DNA from: RBG-16-66-20 sp035517595
Lineage (GTDB): Bacteria; Pseudomonadota; Gammaproteobacteria; Burkholderiales; SG8-39
NCBI GenBank assembly: GCA_035517595.1
Contig: DATIYN010000068.1
Span: 1-15,324, forward strand
Reading direction: 5' to 3'
Length of the DNA stretch: 15,324 nucleotides
The notes beneath the pieces were generated by a model. That model worked only from the letters and a program-made list of their open reading frames with translations. It ran no database searches and was not told the origin of the DNA. The translations under genes and the position numbers were made by a program. Within the stretch, counting starts at the first letter, position 1. Each line of letters opens with the position of its first letter. Shown one piece after another: positions 1 to 6,569 of the stretch.

Positions 1-803
1 CCAACATCCAGATGCACATCAAGCGCGACGGCAACGACTACGTCATCAACGGCCGCAAGTGGTGGTCCTCGGGGGCGGGCGACCCGCGCTGCAAGATCTA
101 CATCGTCATGGGCAAGACCAACCCCGACCATGCTTCGCGCCACAGCCAGCAGTCGATGATCCTCGTGCCCGCGGGCACCAAGGGCATCAGCATCATCCGG
201 CACCTGCCGGTGTTCGGCTACGACGACGCGCCGCACGGGCACATGGAGATCGAGTTCAAGGACGTGCGCGTGCCCGCGTCGAACATCCTGCTCGGCGAGG
301 GGCGCGGCTTCGAGATCGCGCAGGGCCGGCTCGGGCCGGGCCGCATCCACCACTGCATGCGCTCGATCGGCCAGGCCGAGCGCGCGCTGGAGAAGATGTG
401 CAAGCGCGCCACCAGCCGCGTCGCCTTCGGCCGCACGGTCGCCGAGCAGGGCGTGACGCGCGAGCGCATCGCCAACGCGCGCATCATGATCGACAGCGCG
501 CGCTTCATGGTGCTGCACGCGGCCTGGCGCATGGACACCGTGGGCAACAAGGTGGCGAGGAAGGAGATCGCCATGATCAAGGTGCTCGCCCCGACCATGG
601 CCTGCCAGGTGATCGACTGGGCGATGCAGGTGCACGGCGGCGGCGGCGTGTCGGACGACTTCGGCCTCGCCAACGCCTATGCGCACCAGCGCACGCTGCG
701 CTTCGCCGACGGCCCGGACGAGGTGCACCGCAACGCGATCGCCAAGCAGGAGATCGCCGAGCAGACCACGGTTGCCGAGGCGCTCGCGACGAAGAAGCGC
801 TAG
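1..803 (+). CDS. Acyl-CoA dehydrogenase, ACAD10/11-like, 5'-truncated
   Basis: This is the C-terminal two thirds of an FAD-dependent acyl-CoA dehydrogenase. The frame is open from base 3 at the window edge, so the true start lies outside. The first Met in frame (base 12) is internal, because NGRKWWSSGAGDP lies in the middle beta domain of the family. The C-terminal helical domain follows, with the VHGGGGVSDD motif near bases 630-660 and ADGPDEVHR near the end. In most acyl-CoA dehydrogenases a Glu sits in YEG(T)xxIxR; the aligned residue here is Asp (codon 708-710), as in ACAD10/11-type enzymes. Those enzymes are linked to unusual acyl-CoAs such as 4-hydroxyacyl-CoAs; the substrate here is unknown. 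The gene ends 26 bases before the converging PLP-enzyme gene. The family is secure, the substrate is not. Confidence 0.92.
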   Translation, partial: NIQMHIKRDGNDYVINGRKWWSSGAGDPRCKIYIVMGKTNPDHASRHSQQSMILVPAGTKGISIIRHLPVFGYDDAPHGHMEIEFKDVRVPASNILLGEGRGFEIAQGRLGPGRIHHCMRSIGQAERALEKMCKRATSRVAFGRTVAEQGVTRERIANARIMIDSARFMVLHAAWRMDTVGNKVARKEIAMIKVLAPTMACQVIDWAMQVHGGGGVSDDFGLANAYAHQRTLRFADGPDEVHRNAIAKQEIAEQTTVAEALATKKR

Positions 804-811
804 GGCTGGGG

Positions 812-831
812 AGCGGCGACCTTGCGCCGCT
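812..831. terminator. GC hairpin between convergent genes
   Basis: AGCGGCG (812-818) pairs perfectly with CGCCGCT (825-831) around a 6-base loop. It sits between the stop of the acyl-CoA dehydrogenase gene and the stop of the converging PLP-enzyme gene, and overlaps the latter stop. Neither strand has a following T-run, so it is not a classical intrinsic terminator. It may act as a bidirectional end hairpin or be incidental. Confidence 0.35.
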
Positions 832-1981
832 AACGTCGCGCCAGCAGGGCGCCGAGCTCCTCGGCGACCTGCGCGAGCTCCGACTCGGTGTTGAGGATGT
901 CGGGGGTGAGGCGCAGCCGGTCGCCGGCCGTGTCGGTCACGATGTGGTGCCGCGCGAGCGCAGCCGCGAGGCGCAGCGGGTCCTCGTGCTGCACGGTGAG
1001 GAAGGCGCCGTGCTCGTCGCCCGCGCCCTCGGAGGGCACGCCCCTCAGGTTGAGGAAATCCGCGAGCAGCTGCTTCTGCTCGATCGAGTAGTCGCGCAGG
1101 CGGTCCACGCCCATTTCCAGCGTCAGTTCCAGGCCCGCGAGCGCCTGGATCGGCGCGAGCACCGCGGGCGTGGACTCGAGCCAGGCGTCGCCGCCGGCGG
1201 CGAACTGCGGCGGCTCGGGACGCTCGTGCGTGAAGGGCTTGTCCTTGGCGAACCAGCCGGTATCCGGGGTGCGCAGCGTCTCGGCGAGCCCCGGGCGCAC
1301 GTAGAGCCAGCCCGCGCCGGGGCCGCCGCGCAGGTACTTGGCGCAGCCGCCGATCGCGAAGTCCGCGCCGAGCGCGGCCACGTCGAGCGGGAGCACGCCG
1401 GCGTGGTGATAGACGTCGAGCAGCACGAGCGCGCCGGCGGTCTTCGCCGCGCGCATGAACTTGGGCAGGTTGGAGATCCACTCGCCCGTGCGGAACTGCA
1501 CGCTCGAGAGCACCACGAGGTCGGCGTTGCCCAGCGAGAGCTCGCGCCAGGGCATCACGCGCAGGTCGATCCGCCCCTGCTCGCGGTAGACGCGCAGGAT
1601 GAAGTCGATCGAGTCGAACTCGCCGTCGGAAGTCACGACGCGCAGCTTGCCCTTCTTCTCGTCCTGCAGGGCGTTCAGCACGGCGCGCAGGCCCTGGCCC
1701 GCGCTCGCCTTCGGCACGACGCAGTCCGGGCGCTTGGCGCCGATGAGGCGCGCGATGAGCGCCCGGAAGCGCTCGCGCGCGGCCAGCCACTCGCTCCAGG
1801 CGCCTTCCATGTCGTGGTACCAGAGGTCGAGCGCGTGCTGGACGTCCTGCGCCATGCGGTCCGGCGGGCGTCCGAACGCGTGGCTCGCGAGATGGATGCG
1901 CCGGTGCTCCTTGCGCGTGCGCGAGAAGCGCGGCCACACGCGCTTCTTCAGCCAGGCTTCGGAGATCGGATCGTTGCTCAC
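830..1981 (-). CDS. Kynureninase-like PLP-dependent enzyme (aminotransferase class V fold)
   Basis: A 383-residue fold-type I PLP enzyme, close in length to kynureninases (about 400-420). GGCAKYLRGGPGAGWLYV (211-228) matches the kynureninase PLP-lysine segment, with K215 as the likely Schiff-base lysine. LLDVYHHAGVLPLDV (187-201) carries the Asp (D189) expected to contact the pyridine nitrogen. The phosphate-loop region reads PKASAGQGL (90-98) in place of the usual NSLTVNLH type. The substrate-binding FPTD-like stretch is replaced by EFDSIDFILR (121-130). Kynurenine is therefore only a guess as substrate, and a cysteine-desulfurase-like or other C-S/C-C lyase role is possible. No other tryptophan-degradation gene is nearby. 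The start is GTG at 1981, with AGGG just upstream. The gene is divergent from gst and converges on the acyl-CoA dehydrogenase. Confidence 0.85.
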   Translation of the reverse strand: MSNDPISEAWLKKRVWPRFSRTRKEHRRIHLASHAFGRPPDRMAQDVQHALDLWYHDMEGAWSEWLAARERFRALIARLIGAKRPDCVVPKASAGQGLRAVLNALQDEKKGKLRVVTSDGEFDSIDFILRVYREQGRIDLRVMPWRELSLGNADLVVLSSVQFRTGEWISNLPKFMRAAKTAGALVLLDVYHHAGVLPLDVAALGADFAIGGCAKYLRGGPGAGWLYVRPGLAETLRTPDTGWFAKDKPFTHERPEPPQFAAGGDAWLESTPAVLAPIQALAGLELTLEMGVDRLRDYSIEQKQLLADFLNLRGVPSEGAGDEHGAFLTVQHEDPLRLAAALARHHIVTDTAGDRLRLTPDILNTESELAQVAEELGALLARR

Positions 1982-1988
1982 GCGGCCC

Positions 1989-1994
1989 TATAAT
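1989..1994 (+). promoter_or_regulatory. Candidate -10 element for gst-pqi operon
   Basis: A perfect TATAAT lies 23 bases before the gst ATG, in the 36-base gap divergent to the PLP-enzyme gene. A start near 2000-2002 would give a leader of about 17 bases that includes the ribosome site. I see no TTGACA-like -35 at 16-18 bases, so the promoter is weak, activator-dependent or wrongly called. Confidence 0.4.
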
Positions 1995-2007
1995 GCACGA
2001 AACGCTC

Positions 2008-2014
2008 AGGGGGA
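2008..2014 (+). promoter_or_regulatory. Ribosome binding site of gst
   Basis: AGGGGGA ends 3 bases before the ATG at 2018; its G-run puts a Shine-Dalgarno core at a usable though short distance. It supports 2018 as the start, and the ATG at 1993 in another frame is not used. Confidence 0.6.
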
Positions 2015-2017
2015 GCG

Positions 2018-2692
2018 ATGATCAGGATCTGCGGTTTCCGCATCAGCAATTACCACAACAAGGTGCTCATCGCGCTGCGCGAGAAGGGCGTGCCGTTCGA
2101 GGAGGATTGCGGCGTCCGGCCCTCCCAGGATCCCGCGTACCTGGCCCTGAGCCCGATGGGCAAGGTGCCCTACGCCGAGATCGACGGCACGCGCCTGAGC
2201 GAGTCGGAAGTCATCCTCGAGTACCTCGAGGACGCGTTCCCGCAGAAGCCGCTGCTGCCGCGGGACCCGCTCGCGCGCGCCAAGGTGCGCGAGCTGGTGA
2301 CCGTGATCGAGCTGCACCTGGAGCTGGTCGCGCGGCGGCTCTATCCGGGCGCCTTCTTCGGCGGCACGACCTCCGACGGCACGAAGCAATCGGTGGAAAA
2401 GGATCTCGCCAAGGGCATCCGCGCGCTCGAGGCGCTCGCGAAATTCGATCCCTTCATTGCCGGCCCTTCGTTGACCCTGGCCGACTGCGCGGCGGCGGTG
2501 CACCTGCCCCTGGTGACGATGTCGACCAAGATCACCTACGGGCGCGACTTCCTCGAGGGGCTGGCGCAGGTCAGGCCCTACCTCAAGATGCTCGGCGAGC
2601 GGCCCGCGTTCGCGCAGGTGGCCGCCGACCGCAAGGCGGCGCAGGAGGCGGCGGCAAAGGCGGCCGCCGCCAGGACCGCGGCGAAGAGCTGA
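2018..2692 (+). CDS. Glutathione S-transferase family protein
   Basis: A 224-residue cytosolic GST, the usual family length. The thioredoxin-fold domain covers about residues 1-80. It has the N-terminal active-site region (FRISNYHNKV, 7-16), the cis-proline V50-P51 in GKVPYAEIDG, and the glutathione-binding E62-S63 pair in LSESEVILEYLED. The all-helical domain follows (about 90-205), with LTLADCAAAVHLPL as the N-capping/hydrophobic staple region. The last 17 residues are an Ala/Lys-rich tail outside the fold. It should conjugate or bind glutathione; the substrate and GST class cannot be told. Its stop lies 10 bases before the first pqiA gene on the same strand, so it is probably the first gene of the pqi transcript. 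Confidence 0.93.
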   Translation: MIRICGFRISNYHNKVLIALREKGVPFEEDCGVRPSQDPAYLALSPMGKVPYAEIDGTRLSESEVILEYLEDAFPQKPLLPRDPLARAKVRELVTVIELHLELVARRLYPGAFFGGTTSDGTKQSVEKDLAKGIRALEALAKFDPFIAGPSLTLADCAAAVHLPLVTMSTKITYGRDFLEGLAQVRPYLKMLGERPAFAQVAADRKAAQEAAAKAAAARTAAKS

Positions 2693-2702
2693 AGCCGCTG
2701 CC

Positions 2703-3326
2703 GTGAGCGTTCCGCTGGTCGCCTGCCACGAGTGCGACCTGCTGCAGCGGGAAGTGCCGCTGCCGGAAGGCGGCGTAGCGCGCTGCGGCCGCTGCGGCGC
2801 CGAGCTGTACCGCGACCGGCCCGCCAGCCTGGACCGCACGCTCGCGCTCGCGGCGGGCGCGCTCCTGCTGTTCGCCATCGCCAACAGCTTCCCGATCCTC
2901 GGGCTCGCGCTGCAGGGCCAGGTGATCCACACCACGCTGTACGGCGCGGTGCACCGGCTCTGGGACGAGGACATGAAATCGGTGGCGACGCTCGTGTTCG
3001 CGACCACGATCGCGGTGCCGGCGATCGAGCTCTCGGCGCTCGCCTACCTGCTGCTGCCGGTGCGCCTGGGCCGGCTGCCGCCGCACTTCACGCACGTGTT
3101 CCGCGTGCTGCAGGCGGTGCGTCCCTGGGGGATGGTCGAAGTCTTCATGCTCGGGGTGCTCGTGTCGCTTGTGAAGCTCGCGCACCTGGCGGGCGTGGTC
3201 CCGGGCATCGCGCTCTGGTCGTTCGCGGCGCTCATGCTCCTGATGGCGGCCCTCACGGCGGTGTTCGATCCGCGCGCGCTGTGGAAGGCAGCAGGCGCGC
3301 TCGCGCGTCCGGCGGCGCCCGCATGA
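2703..3326 (+). CDS. pqiA: Paraquat-inducible protein A, first half-size PqiA
   Basis: A 207-residue inner-membrane protein with one PqiA domain. It starts with a zinc-ribbon-like CxxC pair (C8/C11 and C28/C31). Four membrane segments follow at about 46-66, 95-119, 143-163 and 168-188, ending in the FDPRALW motif (188-194) typical of PqiA domains. E. coli PqiA (about 417 residues) carries two such domains in one chain; here they are separate genes. The start is GTG at 2703 with no strong Shine-Dalgarno, which suggests coupling to gst 10 bases upstream. The stop overlaps the next pqiA by 4 bases. Known role of the family: inner-membrane partner of the PqiB bridge that moves lipids across the envelope. 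The redox or metal role of the cysteines is inferred. Confidence 0.92.
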   Translation: MSVPLVACHECDLLQREVPLPEGGVARCGRCGAELYRDRPASLDRTLALAAGALLLFAIANSFPILGLALQGQVIHTTLYGAVHRLWDEDMKSVATLVFATTIAVPAIELSALAYLLLPVRLGRLPPHFTHVFRVLQAVRPWGMVEVFMLGVLVSLVKLAHLAGVVPGIALWSFAALMLLMAALTAVFDPRALWKAAGALARPAAPA

Positions 3327-3952
3327 GCCGTGCGGTGACGGCTGCCGAGCTCGGCCTCCTGCGCTGCCACGTCTGCAGCCAGCTGTCGCGCGCGGCGGCG
3401 AGCCAGCGCGAGCCCCGCTGCCCGCGCTGCGGCGCCGGGCTGCACTTGCGCAAGCCCTCGAGCGTATCGCGCAGCTGGGCGCTGCTCGTCGCGGCGATGA
3501 TCCTGTACGTCCCGGCCAACACGCTGCCGATGATGCGCACGAGCTCGCTGTTCGGCTCGCAGTCCGACACGATCCTGAGCGGCGGCGTCTACTTCTGGAC
3601 CTCGGGCTCCTGGTACCTGGCGCTGATCATCTTCTTCGCCAGCATCATGGTGCCGATGCTGAAGATGATCGCGCTCGCGCTGCTGCTCGTGTCGGTGCAG
3701 CTGCGCTCGCGCTGGCAGCCCGGGCAGCGCGCGCGCCTGTACCGCCTCGTGGAATTCGTAGGCCGCTGGTCGATGCTCGACATCTACGTGGTCGCGGTGA
3801 TCGTCGCGCTCGTGCAGCTGAAGGCGCTGGCGACGATCCAGCCGGGCGCGGGCGCCGCGGCCTTCGGCGCGGTGGTCGTGCTGACGATGTTCTCGGCGAT
3901 GGCCTTCGATCCGCGCCTGATCTGGGACGCCCGGGAGCCGGTGCATGGCTGA
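3323..3952 (+). CDS. pqiA: Paraquat-inducible protein A, second half-size PqiA
   Basis: A 209-residue membrane protein with one PqiA domain. It has the cysteine pairs C15/C18 and C33/C36. Membrane segments lie at about 51-70, 97-123, 151-170 and 176-196. VPANTLPMM (63-71) and FDPRLIWD (195-202) are PqiA hallmarks. The start is the ATG at 3323, which overlaps the TGA of the first half (ATGA). An upstream extension of this frame exists but would overlap the whole previous gene. This copy has a longer loop after the first membrane segment than its partner (SLFGSQSDTILSGGVYFW). The two halves probably pair to rebuild the two-domain PqiA. The stop overlaps pqiB by 8 bases. Confidence 0.92.
   Translation: MSRAVTAAELGLLRCHVCSQLSRAAASQREPRCPRCGAGLHLRKPSSVSRSWALLVAAMILYVPANTLPMMRTSSLFGSQSDTILSGGVYFWTSGSWYLALIIFFASIMVPMLKMIALALLLVSVQLRSRWQPGQRARLYRLVEFVGRWSMLDIYVVAVIVALVQLKALATIQPGAGAAAFGAVVVLTMFSAMAFDPRLIWDAREPVHG
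3933..3937 (+). promoter_or_regulatory. Ribosome binding site of pqiB
   Basis: GGGAG lies inside the end of the second pqiA gene, 7 bases before the ATG at 3945. It supports that start and the 8-base gene overlap. Confidence 0.6.
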
Positions 3953-5573
3953 CGTCCCGCCGCTGCCGGACCTGCCCGAGGCCGTGGCGGCGCCGAGGTC
4001 GCGTCGCTCGCTGCAGCTCGTGTGGCTGATTCCGCTGGTCGCGGCGCTGGTCGGCGGCTGGCTCGCGGTCAAGGCGATCCTCGACAAGGGCCCGGCGATC
4101 ACCATCGCCTTCGCGACCGCCGAAGGCCTGGAGACCGGCAAGACCAAGATCCGCTACAAGGACGTCGACATGGGCCTCGTGACGGGCATCGCGCTCGCGC
4201 CGGACACCTCGCACGTGGTCGTCACTGCCGAGCTTGCCAAGGAGGCGAAGCGCTACCTCGTCGAGGACACGCGCTTCTGGGTGGTGCGCCCGCGCGTGTC
4301 CGGCGGCACGGTGACGGGCATCGGCACGCTGCTGTCGGGCTCGTATATCGGCATGGACATCGGACTGTCCAAGGCGCCGAAGCACGACTTCGTGGGCCTC
4401 GAGATCCCGCCGATCGTCAACACGGGCGAGCCCGGCCGGACCTTCGTCCTGCGCAGCGACAACGCCGGCTCGCTGGATGTCGGCTCGCCGGTCTACTTCC
4501 GGCGCCTGAAGGCGGGCCAGATCGTGAGCTACGAGCTCGGCAAGGACGGCAGGGGCATCGTCATCAAGGTCTTCGTCAACGCGCCCTACGACAAGTTCGT
4601 CACCGACAACACCCGCTTCTGGCACGCGAGCGGCATCGACGTCACGCTCAACTCCACCGGCATGATCATCGATACGCAGTCGGCGGTCTCGATCCTGGTA
4701 GGCGGGCTCGCCTTCGAGACGCCGGCCGAGTCGGCGGACCTGCCGCAGGCCGGGGCGAACGCGGAGTTCCGGCTGTTCGCAAACCGCTCGGAGGCGCTGC
4801 GCAATCCCGAGACCGACGTGATGAAGCTGGCGATGGTGTTCGACGAGTCGGTGCGCGGCCTGGCGCCCGGCGCGGAGATCGACTTCCGCGGCGTGACGGT
4901 CGGCACGGTGACGCAGATCCGGCCGCACGTAGACGTGGCCGGCAAGCATTTCCAGATCCGCGTCAAGGCGGATTTCTTCCCGCGGCGCATGCGCTCGAAG
5001 GACACCGGCAAGACGCTCAGCAACGACCAGCGCCGCGCGCTGCTCTCGGGCATGATCGCGCGCGGGCTGCGCGCCCAGCTGCGGACCGGCAACCTGCTGA
5101 CCGGCCAGCTCTACGTCGCGCTCGACTTCTTCCCGTCGGCGCCGAAGGCCCGGCGGCGGGCGGACGAGCGGCTGGACGACGACGACCTGCCCGAGATTCC
5201 GGCGGTGCCGAGCAGCCTGCTCGAGCTGCAGGAGACGCTCGCGTCGATCGCCGCGAAGGTGAAGAAGTTCCCGCTCGAGCAGGTCGGCGCCGATCTGCAG
5301 ACGACGCTGAAGAGCGCCGCGCAGCTCATCGGGCACATCGACAACGATCTCGCGCCCGAGCTGCGCACCACGCTCGCCGAGGTGCGCAAGGCCGTCGAGT
5401 CCGCCGACCAGGTGCTCAAGCCGAATTCGCCGCTCTCGCAGGACGCGCGCGACGCGATGCGCGAGATGGCGCGCGCGGCGGCGGCGTTCCGCGCGCTCGC
5501 CGACTACCTCGAGCGGCACCCCGAGGCGCTGATCAGCGGCAAGCGCGAAGATCCCAGGGAGACCCGCCAGTGA
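3945..5573 (+). CDS. pqiB: PqiB, MCE-domain intermembrane transport protein
   Basis: A 542-residue MlaD/MCE-family protein, almost the length of E. coli PqiB (546). A short cytosolic N-terminus and one membrane anchor (about 24-45) precede three MCE domains, at about 48-140, 165-255 and 290-395. Repeated motifs include IRYKDVDMGLVTGI (69-82), SPVYFRRLKAGQIVSYEL (181-198) and IDFRGVTVGTVTQI (312-325). The C-terminal part (about 423-525) is helical and rich in charged heptads (LQETLASIAAKVKKF onward). It matches the coiled-coil needle that in E. coli PqiB spans the periplasm as a hexamer. Role known for the family: a tunnel for lipids between the inner-membrane PqiA and outer-membrane PqiC. Translation is coupled to pqiA (8-base overlap) and pqiC (4-base overlap). 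Confidence 0.95.
   Translation: MADVPPLPDLPEAVAAPRSRRSLQLVWLIPLVAALVGGWLAVKAILDKGPAITIAFATAEGLETGKTKIRYKDVDMGLVTGIALAPDTSHVVVTAELAKEAKRYLVEDTRFWVVRPRVSGGTVTGIGTLLSGSYIGMDIGLSKAPKHDFVGLEIPPIVNTGEPGRTFVLRSDNAGSLDVGSPVYFRRLKAGQIVSYELGKDGRGIVIKVFVNAPYDKFVTDNTRFWHASGIDVTLNSTGMIIDTQSAVSILVGGLAFETPAESADLPQAGANAEFRLFANRSEALRNPETDVMKLAMVFDESVRGLAPGAEIDFRGVTVGTVTQIRPHVDVAGKHFQIRVKADFFPRRMRSKDTGKTLSNDQRRALLSGMIARGLRAQLRTGNLLTGQLYVALDFFPSAPKARRRADERLDDDDLPEIPAVPSSLLELQETLASIAAKVKKFPLEQVGADLQTTLKSAAQLIGHIDNDLAPELRTTLAEVRKAVESADQVLKPNSPLSQDARDAMREMARAAAAFRALADYLERHPEALISGKREDPRETRQ
5556..5561 (+). promoter_or_regulatory. Ribosome binding site of pqiC
   Basis: AGGGAG lies at the end of pqiB, 8 bases before a GTG at 5570. 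It decides in favour of this GTG, which shares bases with the pqiB stop (GTGA). Confidence 0.6.
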
Positions 5574-6148
5574 CGCGCCGAAGCCAGACGCCGGCCGCGC
5601 TGCTCGCGACGGCGCTGCTCGCGCTCGCCGGCTGCGGCAGCTCGCCGGTGACGCATTTCTACACCCTCAGCCCCGCCGCCGCGCCGTCCGCGGAGCAGGC
5701 GAAAACCCCGATCACCGTCGCCATCGGCGCGGTGCAGCTGCCCGACGGCCTCGACCGCCCGCAGATCGTGCTGCGCGGGGCGGGCAACCAGGCGACGTTC
5801 TCCGAGTTCGAGCGCTGGCTCGGCGCGCCGAAGGACGAGATCGCGCTCGCGGTCGCGGCCAGCCTGAGGCAGGCGCTCGGCGGCGCGAGCGTCTACGCCT
5901 ACCCGATGGGCGCGGGTACGAGCGCCGATTTCAGCGTGCTGCTGCACGTCCAGCGTTTCGATTCGGTGCTCGGCGAGGCCGCGACCGTGGAAGTGCTCTG
6001 GCAGGTCGTCCCGGCCAAGGGCCCGGCGAGGAGCGGACGGTCGTTCGTGCGCGAGCCGGCCGGCGGGCCTGGCTACGATGCGCTGGTCGCGGCGCACGGC
6101 CGCGCGCTCGTCGCCGTGGGCCGCGACATCGCCGCAGCGATTCGCTAG
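5570..6148 (+). CDS. pqiC: PqiC, outer-membrane lipoprotein (ABC_trans_aux / DUF330)
   Basis: A 192-residue lipoprotein, near the length of E. coli PqiC/YmbA (187). It starts with Arg residues and a hydrophobic run ending in the lipobox LALAGC, so C22 should be the lipidated first residue. Residues 23 and 24 are Gly and Ser; absence of Asp at +2 fits outer-membrane sorting. FYTLSP (about 30-35) is a typical opening of this family. The start is GTG at 5570, chosen because of the ribosome site at 5556-5561 and because it gives a compact signal peptide. PqiC is known to dock the tip of the PqiB needle at the outer membrane. Its stop codon shares the CTAG at 6145-6148 with the stop of the converging thioesterase gene. 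Confidence 0.92.
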   Translation: MTRRSQTPAALLATALLALAGCGSSPVTHFYTLSPAAAPSAEQAKTPITVAIGAVQLPDGLDRPQIVLRGAGNQATFSEFERWLGAPKDEIALAVAASLRQALGGASVYAYPMGAGTSADFSVLLHVQRFDSVLGEAATVEVLWQVVPAKGPARSGRSFVREPAGGPGYDALVAAHGRALVAVGRDIAAAIR

Positions 6149-6564
6149 CCGCCGGCCTTCGGCACGGGCCGCGGGCGGCCCTGCAGGTCGATGGCGACGT
6201 AGGTGAGCACGGCCTCGGTGACCTTGACGATCCTCGCCTGCTCGCGGCCGCGCTCGGCGTAGACCTGCACGTCGATGGTGATCGACGTGTTGCCGACGCG
6301 CACGACGTCGGCGTAGAGCGACAGCACGTCGCCGATCTGCACCGGCTGCTTGAAGACGAAGGAATTCACCGACACGGTGGCGACGCGGCCGCGCGCGACG
6401 CGCCCCGCGACGATTCCGCCGGCGACGTCCACCTGCGCCATGATCCAGCCGCCGAAGATGTCGCCGTTGTGGTTGGCGTCCGCGGGCATCGGCACCACGC
6501 GCAGCGCCGGCACCTTGCCCTCGGGCAAGGCGAGGCCGGCCGGCTGGTGCGAGGCCTTGCCCAC
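6145..6564 (-). CDS. yciA: YciA-type acyl-CoA thioesterase (hotdog fold)
   Basis: A 139-residue hotdog-fold thioesterase close in length to E. coli YciA (132). PMPADANHNGDIFGGWIMAQVD (26-47) is the family signature and contains the catalytic Asp (D35). VSVNSFVFKQPVQIGD (64-79) and ITIDVQVYAER (95-105) are the matching strands. It hydrolyses acyl-CoA to free acid and CoA in the cytoplasm; YciA accepts a broad range of chain lengths. It is the last gene of the fad operon, 5 bases after the bifunctional enzyme gene, and may relieve CoA trapping or release products when beta-oxidation stalls (inference). The start is GTG at 6564. The Shine-Dalgarno is weak (AGAAG far upstream), so coupling to the preceding gene is likely. 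Confidence 0.93.
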   Translation of the reverse strand: MGKASHQPAGLALPEGKVPALRVVPMPADANHNGDIFGGWIMAQVDVAGGIVAGRVARGRVATVSVNSFVFKQPVQIGDVLSLYADVVRVGNTSITIDVQVYAERGREQARIVKVTEAVLTYVAIDLQGRPRPVPKAGG

Positions 6565-6569
6565 GCGAG

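Noticed and set aside
59..1993. A 644-codon open frame on the + strand, and similar long frames at 3645-5519 (-), 10599-12485 (+), 10048-12276 (-) and 13079-15307 (-)
   Set aside because: Their products are Arg/Ala/Gly-rich with no family motif and lie over well-recognised genes in other frames or on the other strand. High-GC DNA makes such frames common.
6513..6530. An 18-base near-perfect palindrome (CCTTGCCC, 2 bases, GGGCAAGG) early in the thioesterase gene
   Set aside because: It is GC-rich, lies in coding sequence for LPEGK, and has no terminator or regulatory context; chance is sufficient.
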